Source: AWTP1-13 sp963814055 (lineage in GTDB: Bacteria > Pseudomonadota > Alphaproteobacteria > Rhizobiales > Hyphomicrobiaceae). From it: a DNA stretch of 64,000 nucleotides. Below are positions 7,533 to 17,709 of the stretch, piece after piece. How positions within the stretch are numbered: the stretch's first letter is position 1; every line of letters starts with the position of its first letter. The notes below the pieces were generated by a model that saw only the letters and a program-made list of their open reading frames with translations, was not told the DNA's origin and ran no database searches. The position numbers were made by a program, and so were the translations under genes. The stretch is taken from positions 124,001 through 188,000 of the forward strand of contig CAWFBJ010000031.1 in assembly GCA_963814055.1 (NCBI GenBank), written 5' to 3'.

Positions 7533-9074
7533 TCAGCGGCCAATCTTCTCCGCCAGCCAGCGTGCCGCAGCCTCCGGCGAAGCGCCCTCGCTGGCACGGC
7601 GGTTGGCCTCGCGCATGAGGTCCACGCTGATCTTCCCGATCAAGGGTCGCAACGCATCGAGAAAGGCCCTGTCGCCCGCACGCTTGGGCGAAACCAGCAG
7701 GATCGCGTCGTAGGGCGGAATCGCGTGCTTGGGATCGTCGAGCACCTGCAGCTCGAACTGGGCGACGCGGCCATCGCTGGTGTAGGCGGAGATAACGTCG
7801 ATCTCGCCCGCGGCCACGGCCGGATACATGAACTCCGCCTGCATCTGCCGCTGCTGCCGGAAGGAAAGCCCATAGGCATCGCGGATCGCCTTCCATTCCG
7901 GACGGCCGAAGAATTCATAGTCGCCGGCAATCGACAGCGCTGGCGCATGGCGCGCAAGGTCTCGCGATCGAGCTGATGCCGGCCTCGGCAGCACGCTTTT
8001 TCGTCATCGCCAGCGCGTAGGCATTCTCGAAGCCGAGCCCGCCGACCATGACGATCCCGTGCCGCTCCTTGAGCCACGCCGCAACCTCCGACAGCACCTG
8101 CTCGCGCGGGACTACGTCGGTGCGCTGCATCTGGTTGGCCCAGAGGGTGCCGGAGTATTCGACGTAGGCATCGATGTCGCCGGCGGCCAGCGCATCGAAG
8201 ATGACGGCCGAGCCCAGGCCATCCCGGCGCGTGGCGGTGAGCCCTTTGCGCGCAGCCGGTCTTCTATGAGGGCCGCAAGGATGTATTGCTCGGCGAACGG
8301 CTTGGCACCGATGACGTAACCGCCGCTGTCCACCCGACAGGTTGGGGATGAGGGCCAGCAGCACAATAAGGCCGAGGCCTATCGCCGCCAGCAGCCACCT
8401 GGTTGCGGCTGCGCGCGGAATACCCGCGCTCGATCAGCGCAAGCAGCTGGTCGACGGCGAGCGCCAGCACCGCCGCAGCGACGCAACCGAACAGCACGAA
8501 AATCCAGTTCTGCGTTTGCAGGCCGGCGAAGATGTAGTTGCCGAGACTGGTCTGGCCGATCGGCGTCGATAGCGTAGCCGTGCCGATCACCCACACGGAC
8601 GCTGTGCGCACGCCCGCCATGATCACCGGCAGGGCCAGGGGCAGCTCGACCATGGCAAGCGACTGCCGCTCGGTCATGCCCACGCCGAGGGCTGCACGCT
8701 TGATCGCCGGATCGATGCCCATGATGCCGGTGATGGTGTTGCGCACCACGGGCAGCATGCTGTAGAGCGCGAGCGCCAGCACAGCCGGCAGGAATCCGAG
8801 CGCGGAAAAACCAAAGCCGAGCGTGCGCTCGGTCAGCGCCGCCGCACCCAGCAGAAGCGGATAGAACAGCGCAAGCAGCGCCAGGCCTGGGATCGTTTGT
8901 ACGATGCTGGTGGCCGCAAGCACGCCGGCGCGCAATGCCGGCCGGCGCAGCGACGCGACCGCCAGCGGGAGGCTGATCGCCAAGCCAAGCAGCAAGCGCG
9001 GTGACGCTCACCAGCACATGGTTGCCGAAATAGTCCGGCAGGCGCGCCAGGGCGTCGGCGATGCGCGCGTCCAC
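7533..9074 (-). pseudogene. OpuB-type glycine betaine/choline ABC transporter, fused permease and substrate-binding protein, multiply frameshifted
   Basis: The gene starts at a GTG (9074) right after the ATPase stop. The permease part contains TSIVQTIPGLALLALFYPLL and LPVVRNTITGI, then VGMTERQSLAMVELPLALPV, the EAA loop of OpuBB/ProW-type permeases. The last membrane helix runs on into an OpuBC/ProX-type binding domain (VDSGGYVIGAKPFAEQYILA, FDALAAGDIDAYVEYSGTLW, FFGRPEWKAIRDAYGL), so this is a permease-receptor fusion as in several osmoprotectant importers. Single-base shifts are seen near 8998, 8402, 8337, 8244 and 7968. Repairing them restores one continuous protein of about 510 residues. 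As written no functional protein is made. Role by family: uptake of quaternary ammonium compounds. Confidence 0.8.
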
Positions 9075-9858
9075 CTAGCGCTCCTTGCCGTCAAGCAGCG
9101 CGCCGACGCGTTCCGCGACCCGTCGCGGCGTCTGCATCAGCTCGCGCACGTAGGCATGCTCGATGCGTCATCAGTCCCGGATGGCGTGCCTTCGGCAATG
9201 ATGCGCCCGGCCTGCAGCACGACGATGCGGTCGGCAAGACCCAGCGCTTCCAGCACATCGTGTGTGATCATCACCGTCGTGAGGTGCAGTTCGTCGTGCA
9301 GGCGCCGGTAATCCTGCGCCAACCCGTCGCGCGTCAGCGGATCGAGCGCGGCGAACGGTTCGTCCATCAGAACCACGTCGGGTCCAGCCGCCAGGGCGCG
9401 CGCGACGCCCACGCGCTGGCGTTCCCCGCCGGAGAGCTGGTGCGGAAAGCGCGTGCGATAGCTGGCATCAAGGCGCACCAGGCCCAGCAGCTCATCGACG
9501 CGCGCAGCCTGGCGCTGCTCGATCCCAGCCGAGCAGCCGCGGCGTGACGGTGATGTTCTCCGCCACCGTCATGTGCGGAAACAGGCCGACCTCCTGGAAC
9601 ACGTAGCCGATGCGGCGTCGAAGCACGATGGGATCGAGCGTGTGCGCCTCGACACCGCCGATGCGCAACCGCCCCGATGTCGGCTCGGACAGGCGATTGA
9701 TGAGCTGGAGGAGCGTGGTCTTGCCGGAGCCGGACGCGCCGACGATGACGAGGAATTCGCGCGGCTTCGACAGTGAAGGAAACGCCATCCAGCGCTGGCG
9801 CAGCGTCGCCGAAGCGCTTGCTCACATCCTCGAACGCAATCGCAGCATGCTCAGGCAT
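9075..9858 (-). pseudogene. OpuBA-type ABC transporter ATP-binding protein, frameshifted
   Basis: The ATPase begins at ATG 9858 (MPEHAAIAFEDVSKRFGD). Walker A is VGASGSGKTTLLQL, the Q-loop YVFQEVGLFPHMTV, the ABC signature LSGGERQRVGVARALA, Walker B VVLMDEPFAALD, and the H-switch VMITHDVLEAL. The C-terminus, readable in a third frame, is HAYVRELMQTPRRVAERVGA and ends at 9075. Shifts are located near 9767 (extra G), 9521 (extra C) and 9160-9180. The gene is contiguous with the permease/receptor fusion and would energise it. The number of lesions argues for a pseudogene or a badly corrected assembly stretch. Confidence 0.8.
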
Positions 9859-9929
9859 GGACGGCCTTAACACGGGCGGAGGGAGCCACAAAGCACCCAA
9901 GCACGTCCAACCTACGCCGCCAACAACGG

Positions 9930-10899
9930 CTAGCGCGAGATCAGCTCGTGCACGCTGAACAGATTGTCCTCGTCGGTCCACACCCGGCGCGGCTGCCAGT
10001 CTGCCGATCGCGCCAGCTCCTGGAACTGGGCGATGGAGTATTTGTAGGAGTTCTCCGTATGGATGCGCTCGCCGGCCCGAAAGCGGATTCGGCGGCCGCT
10101 GACGCTGACCGTCCTGATCCTTCTGGCTTTCGAGGTGCATCTCGATACGGCCCTCGCGCGGGTTGTAGATCGCCTCGTGCCTGAAGGCGTCGAGATCGAA
10201 CGTGCCGCCGAGTTCACGGTTGATGCGCGCCAGCAGGTTGAGATTGAACGCGGCGGTGACACCCGCGGCGTCGTTGTAGGCGAGCACCAGCTTGCGCGCG
10301 TCCTTCTTGAGGTCGACGCCGACGATCAGACGGCCTCCCGGCGAAAGCACGCTCCGGAATACCCGCAGCAATCGTCCCGCCTCCACCGGCGTGAGATTGC
10401 CGATCGTGGAGCCGGGAAAAAAGCCGGTCTTATGGCGTCCCGCAAGATCGGCCGGCAGAGCGACAGGATAGGAAAAATCGCCGACGATGGGCCGCACGTC
10501 GAGGGTCGGAAAGTGCGCCGCCAGACGCGCGGTTGCGTCCTTGAGAGCGCTGTCCGACACATCGATCGAAACGTAGGCGCCGAGCCGCGGCAACTGCCGG
10601 AGCAGAATCTCGGTCTTCAGGCTGGAGCCGGAGCCGAACTCGACCAGCACGCCGCCGTCCGGCACGCCGTCGACGATCTCGGCGGCGTTCGCATCGAAAA
10701 TCGCAGCTTCGGTGCGGGTCGGATAGTACTCCGGCAGGCGCGTGATTTCCTCGAACAGCTCGCTGCCGCGCGCGTCGTAGAAGAAGCGGCACGGCAAAGT
10801 CTTGCTCGGCTTTGACAGTCCTTCCAGGACGGCACCGGCAAAATCGTTCTCATCGGCGGGCAGGAGTTCTGGCCGCCGGCGCACTTTTGGGTTCGACAT
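9930..10899 (-). pseudogene. egtD: L-histidine N(alpha)-methyltransferase EgtD, frameshifted
   Basis: EgtD trimethylates histidine to hercynine using S-adenosylmethionine, the first step of ergothioneine synthesis. Visible family features are RFFYDARGSELFEEITRLPE, YYPTRTEAAIF, the SAM motif LVEFGSGSSLKTEILL, FFPGSTIGNLTP, and FNLNLLARINRELGG. Near 10114 an extra G after RKDQ-like sequence (ESQKDQ) shifts the frame. The neighbouring frame then continues TVSVSGRRIRFRAGERIHTE, NSYKYSIAQFQELARSADW and SVHELISR, the normal EgtD C-terminus (residues for histidine binding lie there). Restored length is about 322 residues, as in the family. It starts immediately after the egtB stop codon, so the two are an operon. 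Confidence 0.88.
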
Positions 10900-12200
10900 C
10901 TAGGTGATCTCCGACGCGAGACGCAGGCCCATGAACTGCCAGCGCTGTTGGGGGTAGAAGAAATTGCGGTAGGTCGCGCGCGTGTGGCCGGGCGGCGTTG
11001 CACACGAGCCGCCGCGCAGCACCTGCTGGCTGACCATGAACTTGCCGTTGTACTCGCCGAGCGCACCGGCAGGCGGGCGGTAGCCCGGATAGGGCAGGTA
11101 CGCGCTCTGCGTCCATTCCCACACGTCGCCGAACATCTGCCGCGGCTTGCGCGGCTGTAGCGGGTTCCGCTGGCAGTGGCCGCAGCGCCTTGGTTGCAAG
11201 CGAATTGCCGGTAGATAGGCAAGTCCTGCGCCGCGATTTCCCACTCGAACTCGGTCGGCAGGCGCTTGCCGGCCCAGCGTGCGAATGCGTCGGCCTCGAA
11301 GTAGCTGACGTGGGCCACCGGCGCCGCGCGATCGACGGGCTGCAAGCCTTCGAGCGACATGGCGAGCCATTGCCCATCGCGCTGCTCCCAGTAGAGCGGC
11401 GCGTCCCATCCATCGCGGTTGACCGTCGCCCAGCCATCGGCAAGCCACAGCGCGGCGGTGCGGTAGCCTCCGTCCTCCATGAACGCGAGCCATTCGCCGT
11501 TCGTGACGAGACGGTCGGCCAAGCGGAAGGGATGGATGAGGACGTCGTGACGCGGTGCTTCGTTGTCCCAGGCAAAACCTTCGCCGTCGTGGCCTGCCTG
11601 GCGAATGCCGCCGGCATAATCGATCCAGCCTGGTTCGCCTGGCTCGGGCGCAGCCGCGCGGGGCCGGGGGTTGCGGTAAGCGGGCCGGAGCGGGTTGGCG
11701 GCGAACAGCGCAAGAATATCCGTCAGCAACAGCTCCTGATGCTGCTGCTCGTGGTTGATGCCGATCTCGATCAGCCGCGCTATCTCAGACTCCGGCTCGA
11801 CGCCCAGGGCAAAAAGCTTGACCAGCCCCTCGTCCACGTGCGCGCGATAGGCCATGACCCGTTCACTCGAGGGTCGCGTCAACACGCCTCGTTGGGGGCG
11901 CGGCTGCCGCGGCCCTTGGCTTTCATAATAAGAGTTGAAGCAGTAGTTGAAGGTGTCGTCGAAGGGGCGGTAATGCGGCAGGTGTTTGGCGAGAATGAAT
12001 GTCTCAAAAAACCAGGTGACGTGGGCGAGGTGCCATTTGCTGGGGCTTGCGTCTTCCATGGCCTGGACTGTCATGTCCTCGGCGCTGAGCGGCGCCGCAA
12101 GCTCGTGCGACAGGCGGCGCACATCAAGCAGCCGGTTTTCGAGCACGCGGCGGCCTTCGATCGTCGTTCGCTGAACGGATAGTTGGCGCGTCATGGGCAT
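10900..12200 (-). pseudogene. egtB: ergothioneine biosynthesis protein EgtB, frameshifted
   Basis: EgtB is the non-haem iron sulfoxide synthase joining hercynine to a thiol donor. The N-terminal DinB-like domain carries the iron-ligand region: HLAHVTWFFETFILAKHLPH and HEQQHQELLLTDIL (HxxxHxE). The C-terminal formylglycine-generating-enzyme-like domain shows DNEAPRHDVLIHPF, LPTEFEWEIAA, and, in a second frame, QMFGDVWEWTQSAYLPYPGY, VLRGGSCATP and YRNFFYPQQRWQFMGLRLA. The frame changes once near 11165-11190. Apart from that the protein is full length, about 433 residues. The start may be 12200 or the second ATG at 12194. Stop codon and egtD start are adjacent. Confidence 0.88.
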
Positions 12201-12508
12201 TCCTCGCTGAGTTTTGGACTGAACTGCCCGGTGAGGGGCGCGACAGACAACCGATCCGTGAAGCTAACTCGATGCCCCACCGTGCAAAATGCACCTTCTC
12301 GCTTTAGGTTCCATACCGGCTGATTATGGCCGCTCGTCCTTACACGCGATCTGACAAGTTCGTGTGATGAGCGGGTCTCCTGACACGAATGCACGCAAGG
12401 CTCCTTTGCGGCAGTCCGCCTTTCCAAGCGCGCACAGGCCTCTATCCTGTCAGGAGTGATAGGCTGAATTTAGCCGGCCAACGGAGCCGTATTTATGGAC
12501 CGCCTTGC
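12201..12508. other. intergenic region between egtB and the aminotransferase operon
   Basis: A divergent 308-bp gap that should hold promoters for egtB (minus) and the aminotransferase operon (plus). The only clear structure is TTCGTGT (12359-12365) and ACACGAA (12383-12389), a 7-bp inverted repeat with a 17-bp spacer that might be an operator. No convincing small gene or RNA is seen; short ORFs here lack coding character. Confidence 0.4.
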
Positions 12509-13840
12509 ATGACCCGCGTGCTGCATCGCGCGATAGCGCACAACTACCCTGTCGCAGTGAGCGGTAGCGGCATCCATATCCGCGATGCCGCGGGTAAGGA
12601 CTACATCGATGCCAGCGGCGGCGCGGCTGTATCGTGCCTCGGCCACGGTCATCCTGATGTGCTGGCCGCCATGCACGCTCAGCTCGACAAATTGGCCTAT
12701 GCGCACACAAGCTTCTTCACGACGCAGGTCGCCGAAGAGCTGGCCGAAGACCTGATCGCGCAGGCGCCGCGCGGCACCAGTCACGTCTATTTCGTCAGCG
12801 GCGGGTCCGAGGCCATCGAGGCGTCGCTGAAGATGGCGCGGCAGTATTTCGTTGAGAAAGGCGAGCCGCAGCGACGCCACTTCATTGCCCGCCGGCAGAG
12901 CTACCACGGCAACACGCTGGGTGCCTTGGCGGTCGGGGGCAACGAGTGGCGGCGCAAGCAGTTCGCGCCGCTGCTGATCGACGTGCATCATGTCTCGCCG
13001 TGCTTCGAGTATCGCGGGCGGCGGCCTGACGAAACGCCGGCGCAGTACGGCGAGCGACTGGCCCAGGAGCTCGAAGACAAGATCCAGGAACTCGGCCCGG
13101 ATAGCGTCATGGCCTTCGTGGCCGAAACGGTCGGGGGCGCGACGGCGGGATGCATTCCGCCGGTCGAGGGTTATTTCAAGCGCGTACGCGAGATCTGCGA
13201 CCGCCACGGCATCCTGCTGATCCTGGACGAGGTGATGTGCGGCATGGGCCGCACGGGCACGCTGCATGCCTGCGAACAGGAAGGCATCACGCCCGACCTG
13301 ATGGCCATTGCCAAGGGGCTCGGCGGCGGCTTCGCACCGATCGGGGCCGTTCTCGTAGGCGAGAAGGTGTTCAAGGCTTTCGAGCAGGGTACGGGCTTCT
13401 TCCAGCACGGCCATACCTACCTTGGCCATCCGCTGGCGTGCGCCGGCGCGCTCGCCGTGCAGCGAGTCATCCGGCGCGACAACCTGCTCGCCAATGTGAA
13501 AACGCAGGGCGAAACGCTGATGCGGCGTCTGGGCGATCGCTTCGGCAACCACCATCACGTCGGCGACGTGCGTGGCCGCGGGCTGTTCCAGGCGATAGAG
13601 CTGGTGCAGGATCGCGCAACCAAAGAGCCGTTCGATCCCAAGCACAAGCTGCACGCCCGCATCAAACAGCACGCCATGCAGCGCGGCCTGATGGTCTATC
13701 CCATGGGCGGCACGCTGGACGGGGTGCGCGGCGATCACGTGCTCCTGGCGCCGCCCTTTATCGTCGAAGCGCAAGACATCGACACCATCGTCGAGCGGCT
13801 CGGCGACGCTGTCGATGCAGCCATTGCGTCGGTGATCTGA
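12509..13840 (+). CDS. class III aminotransferase (PLP-dependent)
   Basis: A 443-residue fold-type I aminotransferase from the ATG at 12509; the frame is open further upstream but the family begins here. Features are YIDASGGAAVSCLGHGHPDV, the cofactor segment VSGGSEAIEASLKMARQY, SYHGNTLGALAVGGN, the PLP-contacting Asp in LLILDEVMCGMGRTG, and the Schiff-base lysine in MAIAKGLGGGFAPIGA. Class III enzymes transfer amino groups from omega- or beta-amino acids and amines to pyruvate or 2-oxoglutarate. First gene of a compact operon with HyuA, HyuB and a second class III aminotransferase, which suggests that amine and amide nitrogen of one substrate are processed together. Exact substrate unknown. 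Confidence 0.9.
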   Translation: MTRVLHRAIAHNYPVAVSGSGIHIRDAAGKDYIDASGGAAVSCLGHGHPDVLAAMHAQLDKLAYAHTSFFTTQVAEELAEDLIAQAPRGTSHVYFVSGGSEAIEASLKMARQYFVEKGEPQRRHFIARRQSYHGNTLGALAVGGNEWRRKQFAPLLIDVHHVSPCFEYRGRRPDETPAQYGERLAQELEDKIQELGPDSVMAFVAETVGGATAGCIPPVEGYFKRVREICDRHGILLILDEVMCGMGRTGTLHACEQEGITPDLMAIAKGLGGGFAPIGAVLVGEKVFKAFEQGTGFFQHGHTYLGHPLACAGALAVQRVIRRDNLLANVKTQGETLMRRLGDRFGNHHHVGDVRGRGLFQAIELVQDRATKEPFDPKHKLHARIKQHAMQRGLMVYPMGGTLDGVRGDHVLLAPPFIVEAQDIDTIVERLGDAVDAAIASVI

Positions 13841-13873
13841 GCACGCATCCTTTTCACGGGAGACAAAGCAGCA

Positions 13874-15964
13874 ATGGCCTGGCGGATAGGTGTCGACATC
13901 GGCGGCACGTTCACGGACGTGGCGCTGATCGACGATGCAAGCGGGGCCATCGGCGTCGCCAAGGTGCCAACCACGCCGCGCAACCTGGCCGAGGGCGTGC
14001 TGTCCGCGCTCGACATCGCCATGCAGCGCTATGGCATCGCGGCTGCCGACGTCGGGCTGCTATCGCATGCGACTACGGTCGTTACCAATGCGATACTCGA
14101 GGAGAAGGGCGCGCGCGCTGCGCTGATCACCACGCGCGGCTTCCGCGACGTGCTGGAGCTGCGGCGCTCGGCACGATCCGATCTCTACGATCTGTTCCAG
14201 GACGCTCCCGCCACGCTGATCCCCCGCCGGCACCGGTTCGAGATCACCGAGCGCATCGGTGCTGACGGCGCGGTCGTCACCCCGCTCGACGAAAACGAGA
14301 TTGACGGGCTGATCGCGGAGCTGAAGGCAGCACGCGTGGAGGCCGTGGCCGTGTCGCTGCTGTTCAGCTTCCTGAACCCTGACCACGAACGCAGGCTCGG
14401 CGCGCGTCTCAGGGCTGCGCTGCCGAGCGTGCCGATCTATCTATCGTCAGAGGTGCTGCCGGAGATCAAGGAGTTCGAACGCACCAGCACGACGGCAGTC
14501 TGCGCCTACGTAGGGCCGATCCTCGCCTCGTATCTGGAGAAGCTCGAACGCGCGACCCGCAGCAAGAGCCTGCCGTCGCTCTACGTCATGGCCTCCAACG
14601 GCGGCGTGCTGGAAGCAGCCGAAGCGGTAGCCATGCCGGCGATGGCGGTCGAATCCGGACCAGCGGCCGGCGTCGTTGCCGCCGCCCTGGTGGCACGGCA
14701 GATCGGACGCAACCTGCTCTCCTTCGACATGGGCGGGACCACTGCCAAGGCAAGCCTGATCCGCGACGGCCAATACGAAACCACACCCGACTACGAGGTG
14801 GGCGGCGGCGCCAGCGGCAATCGCTGGATGCACGGCACGGGCCACCCCATCCGCGTACCTGTGATCGATCTGGCCGAGGTCTCCGCCGGTGGCGGCTCGA
14901 TCGCCTGGGTCGACCGTGCCGGAGCCTTGCGCGTGGGGCCCAAGAGCGCAGGCGCCGAACCTGGCCCGGTTTGCTACGGACGCGGCGGCACCGAGCCGAC
15001 CGTTACCGACTGCAATCTGCTGCTCGGCTACCTCGACAAAGGCTCGTTGCTCGCGGGCGACCTGCCGATCGATAGTGCTGCAGCCGAAGCGGCGGTTGCG
15101 CGCAAGCTCGCAGAGCCGCTGGGGGTCGACGTGCGCACCGCCGCGGCAGGCGTGGTCGACATTGTCAACAACGCCATGGCCGAAGCCCTCAAGATCGTAT
15201 CGGTGCAGCGCGGGCACGACCCACGCGAGTTCACCTTGGCGGCATTCGGCGGCGCGGGGCCCCTGCATGCCGCCGCGCTCGCAAGCGAGCTCGGCATCGC
15301 CGAGGTGCTGTGTCCGCCGATCCCGGGGGCGTTCTCGGCGCTGGGTCTCGTCGGCACGGACCTGAAACGCGACTACGTGCGCACGGTGTACACGACAACT
15401 GCTGCCGCCGATCCTGTGCTACTGCAGACTGCGTTTGCTGAATTGGAGCGGGACGGCGCGGCCATGCTCGACCGCGCCGGCGTGGCCTCCGAGAGAAGGC
15501 GCTTCGAACGCTCGATTGATGCGCGCTACGAACGTCAATCCTACGAGCTGTCCATTCCTGTGCCGGAACGTGCCTTGGATCAGGCTGCGCTGGGCGAAAT
15601 CGCCGACGCCTTCCATGACCGGCACCGGCAAACCTACGGCCATGACAATCGCAGCGAGCCGGTACAGCTCGTCAGCATCCGCGTTGCGGCCATCGGTGCG
15701 ATCCCCCCGCTGCCAATCCGGGAGAAGACGGCGGACGGCGGCTCCGACGCCGTCAAATCGAAGCGACAGGTGTGGTTTCGTGCAACCGGCATGGTCGATG
15801 CCACGGTCTACCATCGCGGCCGCATGCCGGCCGGACGGGTGGTGCAGGGACCGGCGGTGATCGAATCCCTGGAGTTGACGATTCTTGTTCCGCCGGGCTG
15901 GCAGGCTAGGATGACCGACGATGGCTTTGTGATGCTGACGCGCCGCGATGGGGGAAGCAAGTGA
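13874..15964 (+). CDS. hyuA: hydantoinase/oxoprolinase family protein, subunit A
   Basis: A 696-residue HyuA-type ATP-dependent subunit. The N-terminus MAWRIGVDIGGTFTDVALID and the later LLSFDMGGTTAKASLI are the actin/ASKHA-type ATP-binding motifs. Other conserved parts are LLSHATTVVTNAILE, DYEVGGGASGNRWM, CYGRGGTEPTVTDCNLLLGY and FTLAAFGGAGPLHAAALASE. Family members (N-methylhydantoinase A, 5-oxoprolinase, acetone carboxylase beta) use ATP to activate cyclic amides or ketones, with the B subunit completing catalysis. The gene lies 33 bp after the aminotransferase and overlaps the hyuB start region. Length is typical. Specific substrate cannot be read from sequence. Confidence 0.93.
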   Translation: MAWRIGVDIGGTFTDVALIDDASGAIGVAKVPTTPRNLAEGVLSALDIAMQRYGIAAADVGLLSHATTVVTNAILEEKGARAALITTRGFRDVLELRRSARSDLYDLFQDAPATLIPRRHRFEITERIGADGAVVTPLDENEIDGLIAELKAARVEAVAVSLLFSFLNPDHERRLGARLRAALPSVPIYLSSEVLPEIKEFERTSTTAVCAYVGPILASYLEKLERATRSKSLPSLYVMASNGGVLEAAEAVAMPAMAVESGPAAGVVAAALVARQIGRNLLSFDMGGTTAKASLIRDGQYETTPDYEVGGGASGNRWMHGTGHPIRVPVIDLAEVSAGGGSIAWVDRAGALRVGPKSAGAEPGPVCYGRGGTEPTVTDCNLLLGYLDKGSLLAGDLPIDSAAAEAAVARKLAEPLGVDVRTAAAGVVDIVNNAMAEALKIVSVQRGHDPREFTLAAFGGAGPLHAAALASELGIAEVLCPPIPGAFSALGLVGTDLKRDYVRTVYTTTAAADPVLLQTAFAELERDGAAMLDRAGVASERRRFERSIDARYERQSYELSIPVPERALDQAALGEIADAFHDRHRQTYGHDNRSEPVQLVSIRVAAIGAIPPLPIREKTADGGSDAVKSKRQVWFRATGMVDATVYHRGRMPAGRVVQGPAVIESLELTILVPPGWQARMTDDGFVMLTRRDGGSK

Positions 15965-17709
15965 TGCAGGACGCGCCGCTCTTCACCGATCCCGCCGCCT
16001 TCGAGATCCTCAAGAACAGCCTCTACAAGATCGCCGAGGAAATGCGGGTCGTTCTTGCCAAGACGGCCTATTCGCCACTGCTGAAATCGGCCGGCGACTA
16101 TTCCTGTGGCGTGTTCGACGCGCGCGGCGAGATGGTGGCACAGGGACCCGATCTGCCGATCCATCTGGGGTCAATGCCGGATGCCGTGCGCGCCGTGGTG
16201 GCTGCCTTTGGCAGCGACGTGCACGATAGCGACGTCTTCATCCACAACGATCCCTATTTCGGCGGCAGCCATCTGCCCGACGTCAACGTGGTTCGGCCGG
16301 CGTTCTACAAAGGCGTTCTGCTCGGTTACACCTGCCTGCGCGCGCATTGGCCCGACGTGGGCTCGGCCACACCGGGCAGCTATGGCGCGGTGACGGATAT
16401 CTACGGCGAAGGATTGCGCCTGCCGCCGCTGCGATTGATCAGCCGCGGCACGCTGAACGTCGACCTCGAGAAGGTGATCCTGGCCAACGTGCGCACGCCC
16501 GACGAGCGCAAGGGCGACCTCGGCGCCCAGCTCGCCGCGACGTTGCGGGCCACGGAGCGATTGAAGGAACTGGCCGAGCGCTACGGGGCCGAGCAGCTCG
16601 TCGCCACCATGGCGGAGGTGATGAACTACTCCGAGCGGCTGATGCGGGCGATGCTGTCGGACCTGCCGGACGGCGAGGGATATTTCGAGGACTTCTGCGA
16701 CGGCGACGGCATTCCCGATACCCCCGACGGCAAGGACGCGCCGTTCTGGATCCGCATGCGGGTGACCAAGACCGGCGACCGCGTGGTGGTCGATTTCGCC
16801 GGCAGCGACCCACAGGTCAAAGGGCCGATCAATGCGCCACTCTCCGTCAGTGCTTCCGGCGTCTATTGCGGGCTCAAAACGGCGGTCGATCCCAACAGTC
16901 TCATTCCGCCCAACTCCGGATGCTGGCGCACCATCGAGGTCAAGGCGCCTAAGGGCTCTGTGGTGAATGCGGAGTTCCCCGCGCCCGTGGTTTATGCCAA
17001 CCACGAGATTTCACATCGCGTCGCCGACATGGTGATGGGCGCGCTGGCTAGTTTCTGGCCAAGCCAGGTCATGGCCTGCAGCCAGGGCACATCGGCGATC
17101 CTGACGCTCGGCGGGCTCGATCCGCGCTCGCGCCGGCGCTACGTCTCCTACGAAACCATCAAGGGCGGCTTCGGCGCCCGACCCAACAAGGACGGCATCC
17201 ACGCCGTCGCCAGCGGCATCTCCAACACCATGAACACGCCGATCGAAGTGCTCGAGATGGCGTTTCCGGTGCGCATGGAGCGCTACGAGATCAATCCCGA
17301 CTCCGGTGGCGCAGGGCAGTATCGGGGCGGCTGTGGTGCGCGCCGCGTGTGGCGCATGCTGGAAGGGGCAGATGCGACCGGTGCGCTGTGCATGGAGCGC
17401 ATGACGTCGCCTCCGTTCGGCCTGCTCGGCGGCAAAGCCGGAGCGCCAGCCGTGGTTACACTGGCGACGCCCGACGGCGCGACACGCGCCCTGCCAAGCA
17501 AAGGCGCCTTCAACGCACCGGCCGGGTCTGTCATCGACATGGTGGTGCCGGGCTCGGGTGGCTTCGGGCCGGTCGAGCAACGCGATCCCGCCGCCATCGG
17601 CCGCGACCTGCTGGAAGGTTACGTCAGCGAGTACGCGGCAAAGAACGACTACGGCGTTGCCGATCCAGGAGCACTGCGAGCGGCAGCTGCAGCAGAGGAC
17701 CAAGCATGA
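15964..17709 (+). CDS. hyuB: hydantoinase B/oxoprolinase family protein, subunit B
   Basis: A 581-residue HyuB-type subunit. Conserved parts are FEILKNSLYKIAEEMRVVLA, DYSCGVFDARGEMVAQGPDL, PIHLGSMPDAVRAVV, VFIHNDPYFGGSHLPDVNVV and, near the C-terminus, INPDSGGAGQYRGGCG. It forms the heteromeric ATP-dependent amidohydrolase with HyuA. The ATG at 15964 shares one base with the hyuA stop codon, so translation is coupled; a GTG at 15961 is the alternative. The downstream aminotransferase ATG (17706) overlaps its stop. No frameshifts, unlike the locus upstream. Confidence 0.93.
   Translation: MQDAPLFTDPAAFEILKNSLYKIAEEMRVVLAKTAYSPLLKSAGDYSCGVFDARGEMVAQGPDLPIHLGSMPDAVRAVVAAFGSDVHDSDVFIHNDPYFGGSHLPDVNVVRPAFYKGVLLGYTCLRAHWPDVGSATPGSYGAVTDIYGEGLRLPPLRLISRGTLNVDLEKVILANVRTPDERKGDLGAQLAATLRATERLKELAERYGAEQLVATMAEVMNYSERLMRAMLSDLPDGEGYFEDFCDGDGIPDTPDGKDAPFWIRMRVTKTGDRVVVDFAGSDPQVKGPINAPLSVSASGVYCGLKTAVDPNSLIPPNSGCWRTIEVKAPKGSVVNAEFPAPVVYANHEISHRVADMVMGALASFWPSQVMACSQGTSAILTLGGLDPRSRRRYVSYETIKGGFGARPNKDGIHAVASGISNTMNTPIEVLEMAFPVRMERYEINPDSGGAGQYRGGCGARRVWRMLEGADATGALCMERMTSPPFGLLGGKAGAPAVVTLATPDGATRALPSKGAFNAPAGSVIDMVVPGSGGFGPVEQRDPAAIGRDLLEGYVSEYAAKNDYGVADPGALRAAAAAEDQA

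Noticed and set aside
2600..11200. Programmed ribosomal frameshifting as explanation for the shifted genes
   Set aside because: I noticed no convincing slippery site followed by a stimulatory structure at the shift points, and such recoding in six unrelated genes at about twelve sites is not credible.
12191..12427. 78-codon minus-strand frame in front of egtB
   Set aside because: No Shine-Dalgarno sequence, no family resemblance, lies in the presumed promoter gap.
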